DNA from: Olleya marilimosa CAM030 | Lineage (GTDB): Bacteria > Bacteroidota > Bacteroidia > Flavobacteriales > Flavobacteriaceae | Direction: 5' to 3' | Length of the DNA: 64,000 nucleotides | Assembly: GCF_000518485.1 (NCBI RefSeq) | Contig: NZ_JADR01000008.1 | Coordinates: forward strand, 157,527 to 221,526 | Shown: positions 43,563 to 52,701 of the stretch, in pieces | Numbering within the stretch: position 1 is the stretch's first letter | Layout of the letters: the number at the start of each line of letters is the position of its first letter | Notes under the pieces: model-generated | Seen by the model: only the letters and a program-made list of their open reading frames with translations | Database searches by the model: none | What the model was told of the DNA's origin: nothing | Made by a program: the position numbers and the translations under genes

Positions 43563-43592
43563 AAAGCTTCACAGAAATGTGAAGCTTTTTTT
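43563..43592 (+). terminator. Terminator of the original tRNA gene
   Basis: A 10-bp perfect stem AAAGCTTCAC / GTGAAGCTTT with a six-base loop and a T-run, 3 bp after the tRNA 3' end. It fits the chromosomal tRNA terminator displaced by the ICE. Confidence 0.85.
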
Positions 43593-44160
43593 ATGCGCAT
43601 ATTTTTGTTATGTATCTAAGATGCTTATCGATTAGTATTTAAATGTGTTACATCATTACTATAGCCTTTTTAAGCTGTTTTATGCAGCTTTTATACAATG
43701 TTATATTAATAGTGTTAATAGTTATTTTAAGGAATATAAATGACTATTAAATCAAATAACAAAACAGTTGATTTTTCTGTTTAATTTTGCCAACATTTTT
43801 AATTTATGTTTTTTCTATATACCGTATTATTACTCTGTCATTTCTGTATAAAATACTTAAATTAATTAGTCTTATTCAAGGTCTAATCACGATTGTAACC
43901 AATGGTTTTGTATATGAAAATGATACTGACAATAAGTAATGTTTTTCAGATTTATCAAAAGCTGAATTTTACTACTTATCTTTCTATTAGAAATTTTCTA
44001 ATATAAACATTGGACTACTTTCCAAAAAATGCCTAAATCATTTTGATAGCAATGTCTTGTGCTATTTTTTTATGCAATGCTAGCAATAGTTTTATCGGAT
44101 TAAATGTCTTAATTTAATTAAAGGTGTAAAAAGGATTAATTATTTTACAAGGTTTTTTTG
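43593..44160. other. Non-coding AT-rich stretch after the ICE end
   Basis: About 570 bp with no open frame of coding quality on either strand and no repeat of the array family. I see only poly-A/T tracts. Confidence 0.5.
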
Positions 44161-45372
44161 TTATAAACAAGTATTAATTTTATCATCAATTTGTTGCATC
44201 AAAGTCCAAATATAAATATGATAATCTTTGATGTGATAATCGCCAACTTCAAAGGAACTAAGGCTTACTATGTTTTCCAATTCATTAGGTCGTTGGTCTG
44301 TAAAATTAGCAATGTAATCTATTGCCAAACCTGTTTTTATAGTCGATTCTCTTTTAAAACGTGCTGTATACATATTGTCAAAGGCTACAAAATTTGCACC
44401 ATTACTAAAACTATATTGAATACCTGGTGTTATATAGCGTAGTGGACTGCTTTGAGTATTAAAAACTAAATTGTCTTGAAAAAAAGTGTCATTATTTTCT
44501 TCAGTTGTACGAAATACTAATCCAATTTTTTTTAAAGTTTCACTATACGATGGAAAGGTGGAGTTTGGTTCTGGTATAGCCAAATCATTTTCATAACTTC
44601 TCCAAAAATGAACACAACCACATTCAGTAGTAACTTTGCAAAGCCCTATATTTTGCCACCAACCTCCTAATGTTGAGGTGTCGCTAGAATATACATAGCC
44701 CATTCCTCCTAATGCAGCAGTTACCAACTTTTCTCTTAGTTCTGGATTAGTGTCAAATAGGTCTCTAACTAACATGGCTAAAAGAAAGGAACCTTGTGAA
44801 TGCCCAGCGAGAATAATTTTGTTGCCATTATTATGGTTGTCTAGATAATTTTGAAAAGAAGCCTTTATATCGGAATACGCTTCTAGCAATCCTGCAGCTC
44901 GTTCTTCTTCAGTATGAAAAGGACTTAAAAAAGATGCAGGTGTGGCTTGCCTATATTTTGGCGCATAAAAACGACCATATTTTGCTAATAATGCTCCCTG
45001 AGCTAAAATAGAAAGACCAATAAAATTTGTATCCTGATTATCAATTGATACTGTACTTGGATCTGTAGATGGATTATCAAGATGGGTTGGGTGTACCCAA
45101 AACACATCAATACCTGTATTTGTAGTAGCATTATTGCTAATCTCAATGTTAGAGCTGATGTTTAAATTTTCATCAATTACAGCAATATCTAAATCATAAG
45201 TTTCTAAAAAGTTAAAAGGTTGATTTGGATGAAAATACCAATTAGTCATACTATCATAGTTGATAGTAGAAACAGGAATTTCAATACTATTTGGCTCAAA
45301 CGCTTGCTCGTTTTGAACAGATGAACAAGAGAGGATGAAAAATAGTAGTGAAAAGGTCAGGAGATGTTTCAT
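44161..45372 (-). CDS. DUF3089-like alpha/beta-hydrolase lipoprotein
   Basis: A 403-residue lipoprotein (lipobox FILSC, Cys16). The esterase/lipase fold shows VFWVHPTHLDNP (about 92-103) and the nucleophile elbow ILAGHSQGSFLLAML (about 187-201), then YITPGIQYSFSNGA and a late His region (DYHIKDYHIYIW). DUF3089 proteins are hydrolases of unknown substrate. First gene on the chromosomal side of the ICE; it is separated from the next gene by a degenerate array repeat. Confidence 0.82.
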   Translation of the reverse strand: MKHLLTFSLLFFILSCSSVQNEQAFEPNSIEIPVSTINYDSMTNWYFHPNQPFNFLETYDLDIAVIDENLNISSNIEISNNATTNTGIDVFWVHPTHLDNPSTDPSTVSIDNQDTNFIGLSILAQGALLAKYGRFYAPKYRQATPASFLSPFHTEEERAAGLLEAYSDIKASFQNYLDNHNNGNKIILAGHSQGSFLLAMLVRDLFDTNPELREKLVTAALGGMGYVYSSDTSTLGGWWQNIGLCKVTTECGCVHFWRSYENDLAIPEPNSTFPSYSETLKKIGLVFRTTEENNDTFFQDNLVFNTQSSPLRYITPGIQYSFSNGANFVAFDNMYTARFKRESTIKTGLAIDYIANFTDQRPNELENIVSLSSFEVGDYHIKDYHIYIWTLMQQIDDKINTCL

Positions 45373-45528
45373 TATTTAAGGTTTGATAGTTATTTGACTT
45401 ATTTGGTCTCAAAAAGTTTAATCTAAAATACAAACCAATTTTAACCATAGTCAACACTATGTTGTATTATAAAAACAAATAATCAGTTGTTTTTAAACGC
45501 AAATATGCTTAATTATTGTATATAATAA

Positions 45529-45636
45529 CGTTGTATATTTAAGTGAGAAAGTTAGCAAATAAATCACAGTTAGAAAGTCAGCGAAGTCTTTCTAAATTAG
45601 ATTATAACTAATAATTAATTATACAAGGTCTTGACA
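45529..45636 (-). repeat. Cassette-array repeat A (degenerate)
   Basis: Left end TAATAACGTTGTATA, then GTTAGCAAATAAATCACAG, central hairpin AGAAAG...CTTTCT, and right end AATTAATTATACAAGG. It aligns with the repeat core of copies H and L but the right terminus is eroded. It separates the DUF3089-like and beta-propeller lipoprotein genes. Confidence 0.55.
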
Positions 45637-45732
45637 ATTGACTTTTTGTATCCTAATTTATTGATTTTTAAAATTTCTATTTTATAAGAAGAAGTTCATC
45701 ACCTTAATAAAAATACAAATTGAATGTTCTTA

Positions 45733-46998
45733 TCAATTAATAGGTGTTATACATCTTCTTAATTGATATTTTCTTTTTAAATAAGGGGTTGTTTCATCAA
45801 TTTTAACAGCTGAATAAAACACCCAAACTTTTTCATTACCAACATAGGGTTCTGGCTCAGAAATATTTAAATTGTCATCAAATGAACTTAATAACCACAT
45901 TTGTTGATTTGGATTATCGATAGTTGTTAACCAAATTTCACCAGCTTGATTGAAGGTGGTATCTAAGAAATTTCCACCGTCATTATTAATTTGAAATGTC
46001 GAATATAATTTATTATTAAAAGTAAAAGGTTCATGTGATTGATTTAATGAAGGGGTTTCAAGATTTTCTGAAATTGGCATAACAACTTCATGTTCTACAA
46101 AGATTGAATTAAATGAAGTTCTTTTGTAAAAATAAGCAGTATTTGTTGCGTCTATGCCACTTATAAAATATTGATTTCCGTTCGACAGATTAAAAGCTGA
46201 ATTACCATCAACTTTATTAGCAAAATCATTGGTTACGGGAATTGCAGGATCGGTTGGTGCAAATGCATTAAACTCTTTAGCTTGAGCTTTACCATTGGAA
46301 TCTTTATAGCCATATGTAAGATAGTGGCTTCCTTTAATCCATCTAGGTACTATAACGTCCATTGCTACAGTTTGTGGATAAGTACTAGGTTGCTCTTCTA
46401 TTAAATAATCATTAGTAGGATTATCTAAATCAAGTAAACGTAACTGAAATTTTGTGTTTTGAGGATAGGTTGAAGAAAACCCATTTATTACATCATTTAA
46501 TATATACGATACAAATCGTTTGTTTTCATTTGGTAGTTGTGATGGGTAAAAAACTCTACGTTTATTGTTAATTGGTATTGCAATATCTGTAACAGTTGCA
46601 GATGTTGGACTTGTAGGTCTTACCATTTTCATTTGCCCTAAAGGTGTTGCTCCTACATAATAAACTCCTAAATTGTCTAAACCCCAATCTGCCGGACGTG
46701 AATAAATATTTGAAACAAATGGATTAAATCCTTTTCCATCTGCAGGAATTAATTCGCCATTGTCTGGGTTAATTCCACATTGCCAAACTTTTCCTGTAAT
46801 ACCATTTAAAGTATCAATTTCTATCCAAGTCATATAATTTCCACTGGGTGAAATTTCAGGATTTACATAGTTAACAGAAAAATCTCCAATTCTAACATCA
46901 ATTTCATAAACTGGCTCATTTATAAAATTGTCACTCTCTGTTTTAGAGCAATTTGCCATAAGTAAGGCAAAAAAGAAGATTAGAGTTAATTGTTTCAC
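45733..46998 (-). CDS. Beta-propeller-like lipoprotein
   Basis: A 421-residue lipoprotein (lipobox LLMANC, Cys17). Repeating strand patterns such as PEISPSGNYMTWIE (about 48-61), VPRWIKGSHYLTYGY (about 213-227) and WLLSSFDDNLNISEPEP suggest a TolB-like beta-propeller. No enzymatic residues can be named. Probably a surface or periplasmic binding protein. It is preceded on its 5' side by 278 bp without a clear array repeat. Confidence 0.65.
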   Translation of the reverse strand: MKQLTLIFFFALLMANCSKTESDNFINEPVYEIDVRIGDFSVNYVNPEISPSGNYMTWIEIDTLNGITGKVWQCGINPDNGELIPADGKGFNPFVSNIYSRPADWGLDNLGVYYVGATPLGQMKMVRPTSPTSATVTDIAIPINNKRRVFYPSQLPNENKRFVSYILNDVINGFSSTYPQNTKFQLRLLDLDNPTNDYLIEEQPSTYPQTVAMDVIVPRWIKGSHYLTYGYKDSNGKAQAKEFNAFAPTDPAIPVTNDFANKVDGNSAFNLSNGNQYFISGIDATNTAYFYKRTSFNSIFVEHEVVMPISENLETPSLNQSHEPFTFNNKLYSTFQINNDGGNFLDTTFNQAGEIWLTTIDNPNQQMWLLSSFDDNLNISEPEPYVGNEKVWVFYSAVKIDETTPYLKRKYQLRRCITPIN

Positions 46999-47276
46999 AG
47001 TTTATATTTTTCAATAAGACTATATTCTATATAAAAAGTTTAATTGCTTTAATAAAATCTAATTACTGTGAGTAAGTAATGTTGTGTTAAGTTATTTCAT
47101 TTTTGGTTTAGAAATACCATAATTAATTTTAAGGATTGCTTGTTTAATATGCTATATCTACTTTTTAAGTTTGTTGCTAAGTTTTTTATGTGGTTTGTTG
47201 TGTGATATAGTGGTTAACTTTACAAGTATAGGAGTCAAGCAATAACTTTTAGTCATTCTTGTTGTCGTTTTATTTT

Positions 47277-48362
47277 TTACTTACTTAAATCTGTTAATTT
47301 GGTGTAAAGTATTTCGTTATGATTTTTGTAAAGTCTGAGCATCACACGTTTTGCGTTTGTTGTTTCTGTATTAATTTCTACAATATAAAGATACTCTCCG
47401 TTTTCAAATCGATAATCAAAACCAGGACCATATTTAGTTTGTTGTTCAACCTCACCATTATACAAAACTAAATTAGGTCTATCATTAGTGCTGTTTGGTT
47501 TATTCCAAGATGTATATCTGAAAGTACCATTTTTTAGTTTATCAACTTTAATTGTAAACTTATTATTTTCAGAATGTATAATATTTTCTTTATACTCATT
47601 ACGATAGTTAACTAGTTTGTCTTGAATTTTAAATTTAAAATAGTCATTACCATTACTAGCATAGAAACTACTATCCGAAACCCAAAATGCTTTACCAAAA
47701 GAACTGAAATCAAAGTTGTATTTTTCCTCTATTTCGTAATCTGTAATAAGAATTGGTTGAGCTTTTTTATCTATAATTTGATGTAAAGAAATACCTGCAA
47801 AATCAATTCCATCAGTAGCGTAACTATATATAAACTTTAGATTTGGAGAAAAAATGAGCTCGTTACCAGTTATATAGGATGTTGAGCCATTTTCTAGATT
47901 TATCAATAAATTTGTTGTACTTGACTCAAACCAGTTTTCGTAAAAAACACAGCTATTTATTGTTTTTATGAATCCACTATAAGATAAACTAATAAGTTCA
48001 TCATCATCTTCTAAACAGGTTTTAACAGTCTTAATTGGTGTTTTGACAGTGTAGCAAGATTCAGTCAAATTTACCTGAGAAGGAATTATAGTTTTATCTA
48101 ATAGTTGAGTTGTCTTAATTTGTTTCGCTTCTTCATAATCTTCCTTTTTTATAGTAGTTAAGATTATATCAAAATTTTCGTTTCCACTAATCAATAAATC
48201 ATGAGTTATGCTGTTTGGTTTGATTGAGTCTATGGTGTGCTTATAATAAAGTGTTTTTTTTGGTTTTATTTTGTTGCAATCTTTAATGTCATTAAATACA
48301 TGGTATTCTTTTAATGAAATACTAAGTAATAAAATATTAAGAATTATTGTCGTTAATTTCAT
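47277..48362 (-). CDS. Hypothetical exported protein, 361 residues
   Basis: A short hydrophobic N terminus (residues 3-17) suggests export without a lipobox. The body is beta-rich with SPNLKFIYSYATDGIDFAGI (about 175-194) and RFENGEYLYIVEINTETTNA (about 321-340). It has no recognised motif. Two Cys in the first third and a few later could form disulfides. Single gene flanked by spacers of 160 and 278 bp. Confidence 0.55.
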   Translation of the reverse strand: MKLTTIILNILLLSISLKEYHVFNDIKDCNKIKPKKTLYYKHTIDSIKPNSITHDLLISGNENFDIILTTIKKEDYEEAKQIKTTQLLDKTIIPSQVNLTESCYTVKTPIKTVKTCLEDDDELISLSYSGFIKTINSCVFYENWFESSTTNLLINLENGSTSYITGNELIFSPNLKFIYSYATDGIDFAGISLHQIIDKKAQPILITDYEIEEKYNFDFSSFGKAFWVSDSSFYASNGNDYFKFKIQDKLVNYRNEYKENIIHSENNKFTIKVDKLKNGTFRYTSWNKPNSTNDRPNLVLYNGEVEQQTKYGPGFDYRFENGEYLYIVEINTETTNAKRVMLRLYKNHNEILYTKLTDLSK

Positions 48363-48523
48363 TTTTTAGCTGCTTATTTTAATTACATACAAAGGATGTG
48401 TATATGATAAGTTATTGATTAAATGTGCTAATTTTAGTTTAGAAACAAATATAGCAGAAAAGAACCAAACTTTAAGTTTAGCTCTTATCTGCTATTTTTT
48501 ATATTCGTTTTTGGTAACTGGCT

Positions 48524-49378
48524 TTATTTTATTTCAATTATGTTATTAGTTCTAATATAAATCAATGCTTCTTTGGTTGTTGAGATTTCGTGAACACTAT
48601 TTCCTGTTGATTCAAAATAACTACCAGCATCTAAATTTGTTACAGCATCTAAATTAGGCATTTTGTAATCAACATTTCCTTCAATAATAACTCCATATAA
48701 AATAGTTCCTTTACTGTAAATGTTTCCTTTAAAATGCGCAGGGAGTTTCACTAAAACGCCACGAACATCTTCTGCATTTTTCCATAAAAAACTAATTTTG
48801 GATTGGTTATTGGCTGAAATCCAATTGGTTTGGGTATTGTCAAGCCAAACAATATTAGAGGCATCAATATTAATTGGGCGTTCCCCTTGATCAAAAGATT
48901 CATTTGTTGGTTTTACTAAATATGGTCCATTATCGATTTCGATATAAGCCATTGTTCCTTCTCCTTTGGCAGCAGTAATATGCGGTTCACCAGCAGGTTG
49001 CGTCCAAAATGAGCCAACAGGCATCCACATATTTTCTGCTTTTGGGTCGTCATTATGTATTAATCCTTTCATCACAATGGCACGATAAGTTACATTATGA
49101 ATGTGTGGTGGAGATGAAAACCCATCTACAAATTTCCCTATATATCCAGTTGGAACTTCGTCTTTTCTATTACCCCAAATTGTTCCAGCTAAAGGGCTTT
49201 TATCTCCTCGTGCTGGATTCATTTGTTCCCAAATAATATCAGTACTTAAACCAATTTTATTTGTTGGGTTTTCTACAATTTGAGAAATAGTAGTTTCTGT
49301 CGCTTTTTCTTCTGATTTTGGATTGTTGCATGAAAGAAGTAACCCTAAAATTAAGATTAAATAAGTGATTGATTTCAT
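48524..49378 (-). CDS. DUF4437 cupin-like lipoprotein
   Basis: A 284-residue lipoprotein (lipobox GLLLSC, Cys17). Two cupin-like halves: [20 protein letters not shown] (about 90-109) with His ligands plus [13 protein letters not shown] (about 129-141), and a second half with [12 protein letters not shown] and [14 protein letters not shown]. This is the DUF4437 layout. It may bind a metal and a small molecule. The nitroreductase gene stops 12 bp before its start in the same direction, so the two probably share the HxlR-controlled transcript. Confidence 0.78.
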   Translation of the reverse strand: MKSITYLILILGLLLSCNNPKSEEKATETTISQIVENPTNKIGLSTDIIWEQMNPARGDKSPLAGTIWGNRKDEVPTGYIGKFVDGFSSPPHIHNVTYRAIVMKGLIHNDDPKAENMWMPVGSFWTQPAGEPHITAAKGEGTMAYIEIDNGPYLVKPTNESFDQGERPINIDASNIVWLDNTQTNWISANNQSKISFLWKNAEDVRGVLVKLPAHFKGNIYSKGTILYGVIIEGNVDYKMPNLDAVTNLDAGSYFESTGNSVHEISTTKEALIYIRTNNIIEIK

Positions 49379-49390
49379 TGTTTTTGTTAT

Positions 49391-50050
49391 TTAGATTACT
49401 GTCATTATTTCACTTTCTGGCAATCTTGATTTTGGTGTTTTTTCAGTAGAATTAAAATCAGAAGTTGCTCTGTAACCTATTGATACAGCTACTAAGGAAG
49501 TGTAGCCTTTTTCTCTTAATCCAAACTCTTCGTCTAACGCTTTTACATCAATACCTTCCATTGGTGTAGCATCTATTCCTAGACTTGCTACTCCTAATAA
49601 AAAGCTTCCTATATTTAAATAAACTTGTTTTTCCATCCAATGATTAAGGTCTTTCAAGTCATATTTATGAATGCCTGCAAATGTTTTTACAGCACCTAAA
49701 AATCCTTTTTTTATGTCTTCATCTGGAAATCTTCCGTTTTTATCATCCGTATCTGCAATATGTTGATAATACTTTTCATCAGCATCAATTTTTGAACAAA
49801 ACAATACAACAGCTGATGCATTTAAAACTTTAGGTTCATTAAATTGAAAAAAGCCTTGTGTCCCTTTTGCAACTCTTTCTTTACCTTCTTTAGATTCAGC
49901 TATAATAAAGTGCCAAGGTTGCAGGTTTACGCTTGATGGACTCATTCTCAATAAATTTTTCACTTCCTTCATATCTGATTCAGATATTTTTTTGCTTGTG
50001 TCAAATTCTTTGGTGGTGTATCTCCAGTTTAAGATGTCTTTTAAGTTCAT
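49391..50050 (-). CDS. NAD(P)H nitroreductase (NfsB-like flavoprotein)
   Basis: A 219-residue FMN oxidoreductase. WRYTTKEFDTSKKIS (about 9-23) and LLRMSPSSVNLQPWHFIIAE (about 33-52) bind FMN; later GIDATPMEGIDVKALDEEFG (about 158-177) is typical of NfsB. It reduces nitro compounds or quinones. Transcribed divergently from the HxlR regulator gene with overlapping promoters, and followed by the cupin lipoprotein gene. Confidence 0.9.
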   Translation of the reverse strand: MNLKDILNWRYTTKEFDTSKKISESDMKEVKNLLRMSPSSVNLQPWHFIIAESKEGKERVAKGTQGFFQFNEPKVLNASAVVLFCSKIDADEKYYQHIADTDDKNGRFPDEDIKKGFLGAVKTFAGIHKYDLKDLNHWMEKQVYLNIGSFLLGVASLGIDATPMEGIDVKALDEEFGLREKGYTSLVAVSIGYRATSDFNSTEKTPKSRLPESEIMTVI

Positions 50051-50069
50051 TTTTTTACTTTTTTATTTA

Positions 50070-50139
50070 ACTATCATTTTTATAGTTGCTAAAGTAAGTA
50101 TAGTCATTTACTTTTGCAATAACGGTCAAAAATGATAGT
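50070..50139. promoter_or_regulatory. 12-bp inverted operator pair around divergent promoters
   Basis: ACTATCATTTTT (50070-50081) and AAAAATGATAGT (50128-50139) are perfect inverted copies near the predicted start points of the two divergent genes. HxlR regulators bind such sites; this is the likely autoregulatory and target operator. Confidence 0.7.
50086..50119. promoter_or_regulatory. Overlapping divergent Bacteroidetes-type promoters
   Basis: Plus strand: TTG at 50086-50088, 20-bp spacer, TACTTTTG (TAnnTTTG) at 50109-50116 for the regulator gene. Minus strand: TTG (CAA at 50117-50119), 20-bp spacer, TACTTTAG (50096-50089) for the nitroreductase. They face each other and overlap almost entirely, so RNA polymerase can use only one at a time. 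Confidence 0.7.
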
Positions 50140-50148
50140 ATAATTTTT

Positions 50149-50502
50149 ATGGAAACAAAAAAGCCAAAAATGCTTAAATTTAAAGGGAATGAATACCCTT
50201 GCTGCGCAAGCTTAACCATGGGACTCATTGGCGGAAAATGGAAAACAGTTATTCTTTTTTATTTGATAAATGAAAAGTTAAGGTATAACGAATTGAGAAA
50301 ATCAATGCCTACTGTTACCGAAAGAACATTGAGCTTACAATTAAAAGCTTTAGAAGAGGATGGTTTAATTAAAAGAAAGGTTTACACTTCAAAACCTCCT
50401 TTAAAGGTCGAATATTCACTAACAGATTTTGGTAAAACTTTAATTCCGTTAATTCAATCTATTGCAGATTGGGGCGATTTAGTCGTTGAGAAATATTCTT
50501 AA
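50149..50502 (+). CDS. HxlR-family transcriptional regulator
   Basis: A 117-residue winged-helix protein. PCCASLTMGLIGGKWKTVI (about 18-36) and LRYNELRKSMPTVTERTLSL (about 45-64), then LEEDGLIKRKVY and a VEYSLTDFGKTL wing. HxlR/DUF24 proteins often sense electrophiles or thiol oxidation through a conserved Cys; here CC at residues 19-20. It should control the divergent nitroreductase. It is the only clear plus-strand gene in the region after the ICE. Confidence 0.92.
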   Translation: METKKPKMLKFKGNEYPCCASLTMGLIGGKWKTVILFYLINEKLRYNELRKSMPTVTERTLSLQLKALEEDGLIKRKVYTSKPPLKVEYSLTDFGKTLIPLIQSIADWGDLVVEKYS

Positions 50503-50519
50503 CTGATTGGTTTTTTGCT

Positions 50520-50656
50520 TTTAGCCAATATTGTTGTGTATGTTTTGTTACGTGGTTTTAACACCTAATTTATTTAACAAAAACCTAATAGAAAATTTGC
50601 GTGGATTTTGATAAGTAGGCTAGTGCGTACAATAAATTACATATGGTGTAAGGCTA
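50520..50656 (-). repeat. Cassette-array repeat B
   Basis: TTTTAGCC near the left end and AAGGCTAAAT at the right are nearly complementary. In between: TTGTTGTGTATG, GTTACGTGGTTTTAACACCT, GAAAATTTGCGTGGATTTTG and AAGTAGGCTAG. Central hairpin partly eroded. It lies between the HxlR gene and the SnoaL-like gene. Confidence 0.65.
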
Positions 50657-50662
50657 AATGTT

Positions 50663-51127
50663 TTAACGGATGGCATCGTCAACTGATTTACTGTCTACAA
50701 ACTGCTCAAAACTGATAATTTTACCATTGTTTAGTTTCCAGATATGGGCAACACGCGCTTCAAAATACTTGTTCGTTTTTTTATAGGTGCCGGAATATGT
50801 GCCATATGCAACTACTTTGTCTTTATTTGAAATATAATCTTCAGGAGTAAATTTATAATTAATCCACTCGCTACCTAAGCGCTGAAAAACATTTTCGGTA
50901 ATACTTTCTAAACCAATATATGTTCCTGCATAAGGAAAACCTTTGGCTTCTGTCCAACTAATATTTTCAGCTACATGTTTGGCTAAATTTTCACCGTTTT
51001 CTTCTGAAGTTTTACCTTCATACGTGCTTTTTATAATTTCTAAATTTGTCATTGTTTCTTGTTTAAATGAACAACTTGACATTACTAAAAGTAATGCCAA
51101 GTTGATAATTATTATAAATCTTACCAT
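50663..51127 (-). CDS. SnoaL/NTF2-like lipoprotein
   Basis: A 154-residue lipoprotein (lipobox LVMSSC, Cys19). NTF2-like fold: LEIIKSTYEGKTSEENGENL (about 28-47), WTEAKGFPYAGTYIGLESIT (about 57-76), and a final WKLNNGKIISFEQFVDS (about 131-147). SnoaL-like proteins isomerise or hydrolyse small ring compounds or are binding proteins. It overlaps the start of the cassette unit's other gene, the MBL hydrolase, by 7 bp, so the two form an operon. Confidence 0.8.
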   Translation of the reverse strand: MVRFIIIINLALLLVMSSCSFKQETMTNLEIIKSTYEGKTSEENGENLAKHVAENISWTEAKGFPYAGTYIGLESITENVFQRLGSEWINYKFTPEDYISNKDKVVAYGTYSGTYKKTNKYFEARVAHIWKLNNGKIISFEQFVDSKSVDDAIR

Positions 51128-52011
51128 TTCATTTCTCCTGTATTCACTTTTGCTCCTAACACTAGTGCTGTTTCAAAAGTTAAATTTGGATATTTTGATT
51201 TTATCGTTTCTATCAATTCTTCAGATGTAGAGTTGCTTTTTAAAGCTTCTTCATAAAACTGAATGTAATTTTTGGTATGATTTACAGCATCAATTGTAAA
51301 GTCGGAATTTGTATTTGCGTGCGCAGGAATTACTATTTCAGGTTTTAAATCACTTATTGTATTTAAAATTGAAATCCAGTTACTACGTGCCTCTGTTGTT
51401 TGTGCATCTGCCATCCATACATTAAATGTTGTGCCAAAAACATTAATACCACCTAGAGCTGTTTTAATTGAAGGTATCCATACAAAAGTTCTTTTTGGGA
51501 AATTGTCTAATCCAATGATTTCTAGTTTTTCGCCTTCTAACTCAATAGTGTTTCCTTTTAGAACTTGCGGTAAAATAACGTTAGACGTGATTTTATCACC
51601 TAATCTTTCGCCCCAAACGTCTAATTTCTTTTGAGCTGTCGCTTTTATATGTTCTATTGTTGCAGGCGATGCATAGGCCGTAACCTCAGGAAAATATTTT
51701 TTGAATACTTCTAATCCGAAATAAAAATCTGGGTCACCATGAGACACATAAATAGTAGTTAAGGTTTTCCCTGAGTTTTTAATTTCTTGGGCTACTTGTT
51801 CTGCCTCTGCCAATGTAAATTGTGCATCAATCAATACGGCATCATTTTTACCTGAGATAATTACAGATGCCACGCCGAAACTATTTTCGGATGCGTTGTA
51901 AACTTGAAGTTTAAATTTGCTTGTTTCTATTGTTTTAAAACTTTGTTCTTGTGCGTTCATTTTGAATAAAATTAAAATTGTGAATAATGCTGTTGAAATA
52001 ATTGATTTCAT
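51121..52011 (-). CDS. MBL-fold hydrolase with altered metal motif, exported
   Basis: A 296-residue protein with a signal peptide (about 1-20, ending MNAQ). The metallo-beta-lactamase fold is clear (DAVLIDAQFTLAEAEQVAQE), but the usual HxHxDH is HGDPDF in TIYVSHGDPDFYFGLEVF (about 87-104). A late VIPAHANTNSDF supplies another His. Loss of the second His and the final His suggests a one-metal or altered chemistry. The downstream SnoaL gene overlaps its stop. Confidence 0.8.
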   Translation of the reverse strand: MKSIISTALFTILILFKMNAQEQSFKTIETSKFKLQVYNASENSFGVASVIISGKNDAVLIDAQFTLAEAEQVAQEIKNSGKTLTTIYVSHGDPDFYFGLEVFKKYFPEVTAYASPATIEHIKATAQKKLDVWGERLGDKITSNVILPQVLKGNTIELEGEKLEIIGLDNFPKRTFVWIPSIKTALGGINVFGTTFNVWMADAQTTEARSNWISILNTISDLKPEIVIPAHANTNSDFTIDAVNHTKNYIQFYEEALKSNSTSEELIETIKSKYPNLTFETALVLGAKVNTGEMKW

Positions 52012-52101
52012 TTTTTTGTCTTGTTTTTAATGATGGTACAAAGATGCAACGGTTACCTACTTCAAAACATTGAACAAGTTCAATAAATAAACTATCAGTA
52101 A

Positions 52102-52680
52102 TTATTTACTAGCTATTTTTCGTCTTATTTTACTCAAAAACTCGTGGCTTATGCCGAGGTAAGCGGCAATTTGTAGGTTGGTTAATCGTTGAAAGAGGTT
52201 GGGGTATTTTTCAATAAAGTCTATATATCGTTGGTCGGCTGTTTTACTCAAATTATCTATCATTCGTTGCTGTAACGCGATATGCGTTTTTTGAGTCATG
52301 ATTCTAAAGAGTTTTTCTATTTTAGGAATATTGATATAAGCAAACTCTTTATCTTTCTTTGAGATTAATAATACTTCACTGTCCTCTAATGCTTGTATGT
52401 AAAGTTGTGATGGTGTTTCGTTGGTAAAACTATCTATATCGGTAATCCACCAATTTTCTTGAGCAAAATAGAGCACTTGTTCAAAACCATTACTATCTAT
52501 GTGGAACACTCTAAAAAGACCTTTGTTAACAAAGCCCTCAAACTTGCAAACCTCTCCTTCACGCATAAGGAACTGCTTTTTTTTAACGTCCTTTTGGTTG
52601 AATAAGATGCAAAAATTTTCTAGCTCTTTGGTAGAAAGTGTAATGTGCTTAAGGATGTTATGTTTTAGTAACTCTGTCAT
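52102..52680 (-). CDS. Crp/Fnr-family transcriptional regulator
   Basis: A 192-residue protein: cyclic-nucleotide-binding-type beta-roll (KKKQFLMREGEVCKFEGFVN, then LFRVFHIDSNGFEQVLYFAQ) and a short C-terminal HTH (RLTNLQIAAYLGISHEFLSK about 168-187). The phosphate-binding PxxGE...RxS cassette of CRP is not conserved, so the ligand is unlikely to be cAMP. It is divergent from none; the gene starts beside repeat C, and the MBL-SnoaL pair lies 90 bp downstream in the same direction. Confidence 0.88.
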   Translation of the reverse strand: MTELLKHNILKHITLSTKELENFCILFNQKDVKKKQFLMREGEVCKFEGFVNKGLFRVFHIDSNGFEQVLYFAQENWWITDIDSFTNETPSQLYIQALEDSEVLLISKKDKEFAYINIPKIEKLFRIMTQKTHIALQQRMIDNLSKTADQRYIDFIEKYPNLFQRLTNLQIAAYLGISHEFLSKIRRKIASK

Positions 52681-52701
52681 ACTTGTAGAATTTTTACATT
52701 A

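Noticed and set aside
46999..47276. Array repeat between the lipoprotein gene and the 361-residue gene
   Set aside because: Only short matches such as TTGTGTTAAG are present; no core, hairpin or complementary ends.
48363..48523. Array repeat upstream of the 361-residue gene
   Set aside because: GATGTGTATATGATAAG resembles the left part of the repeat, but the rest does not align; too weak to call.
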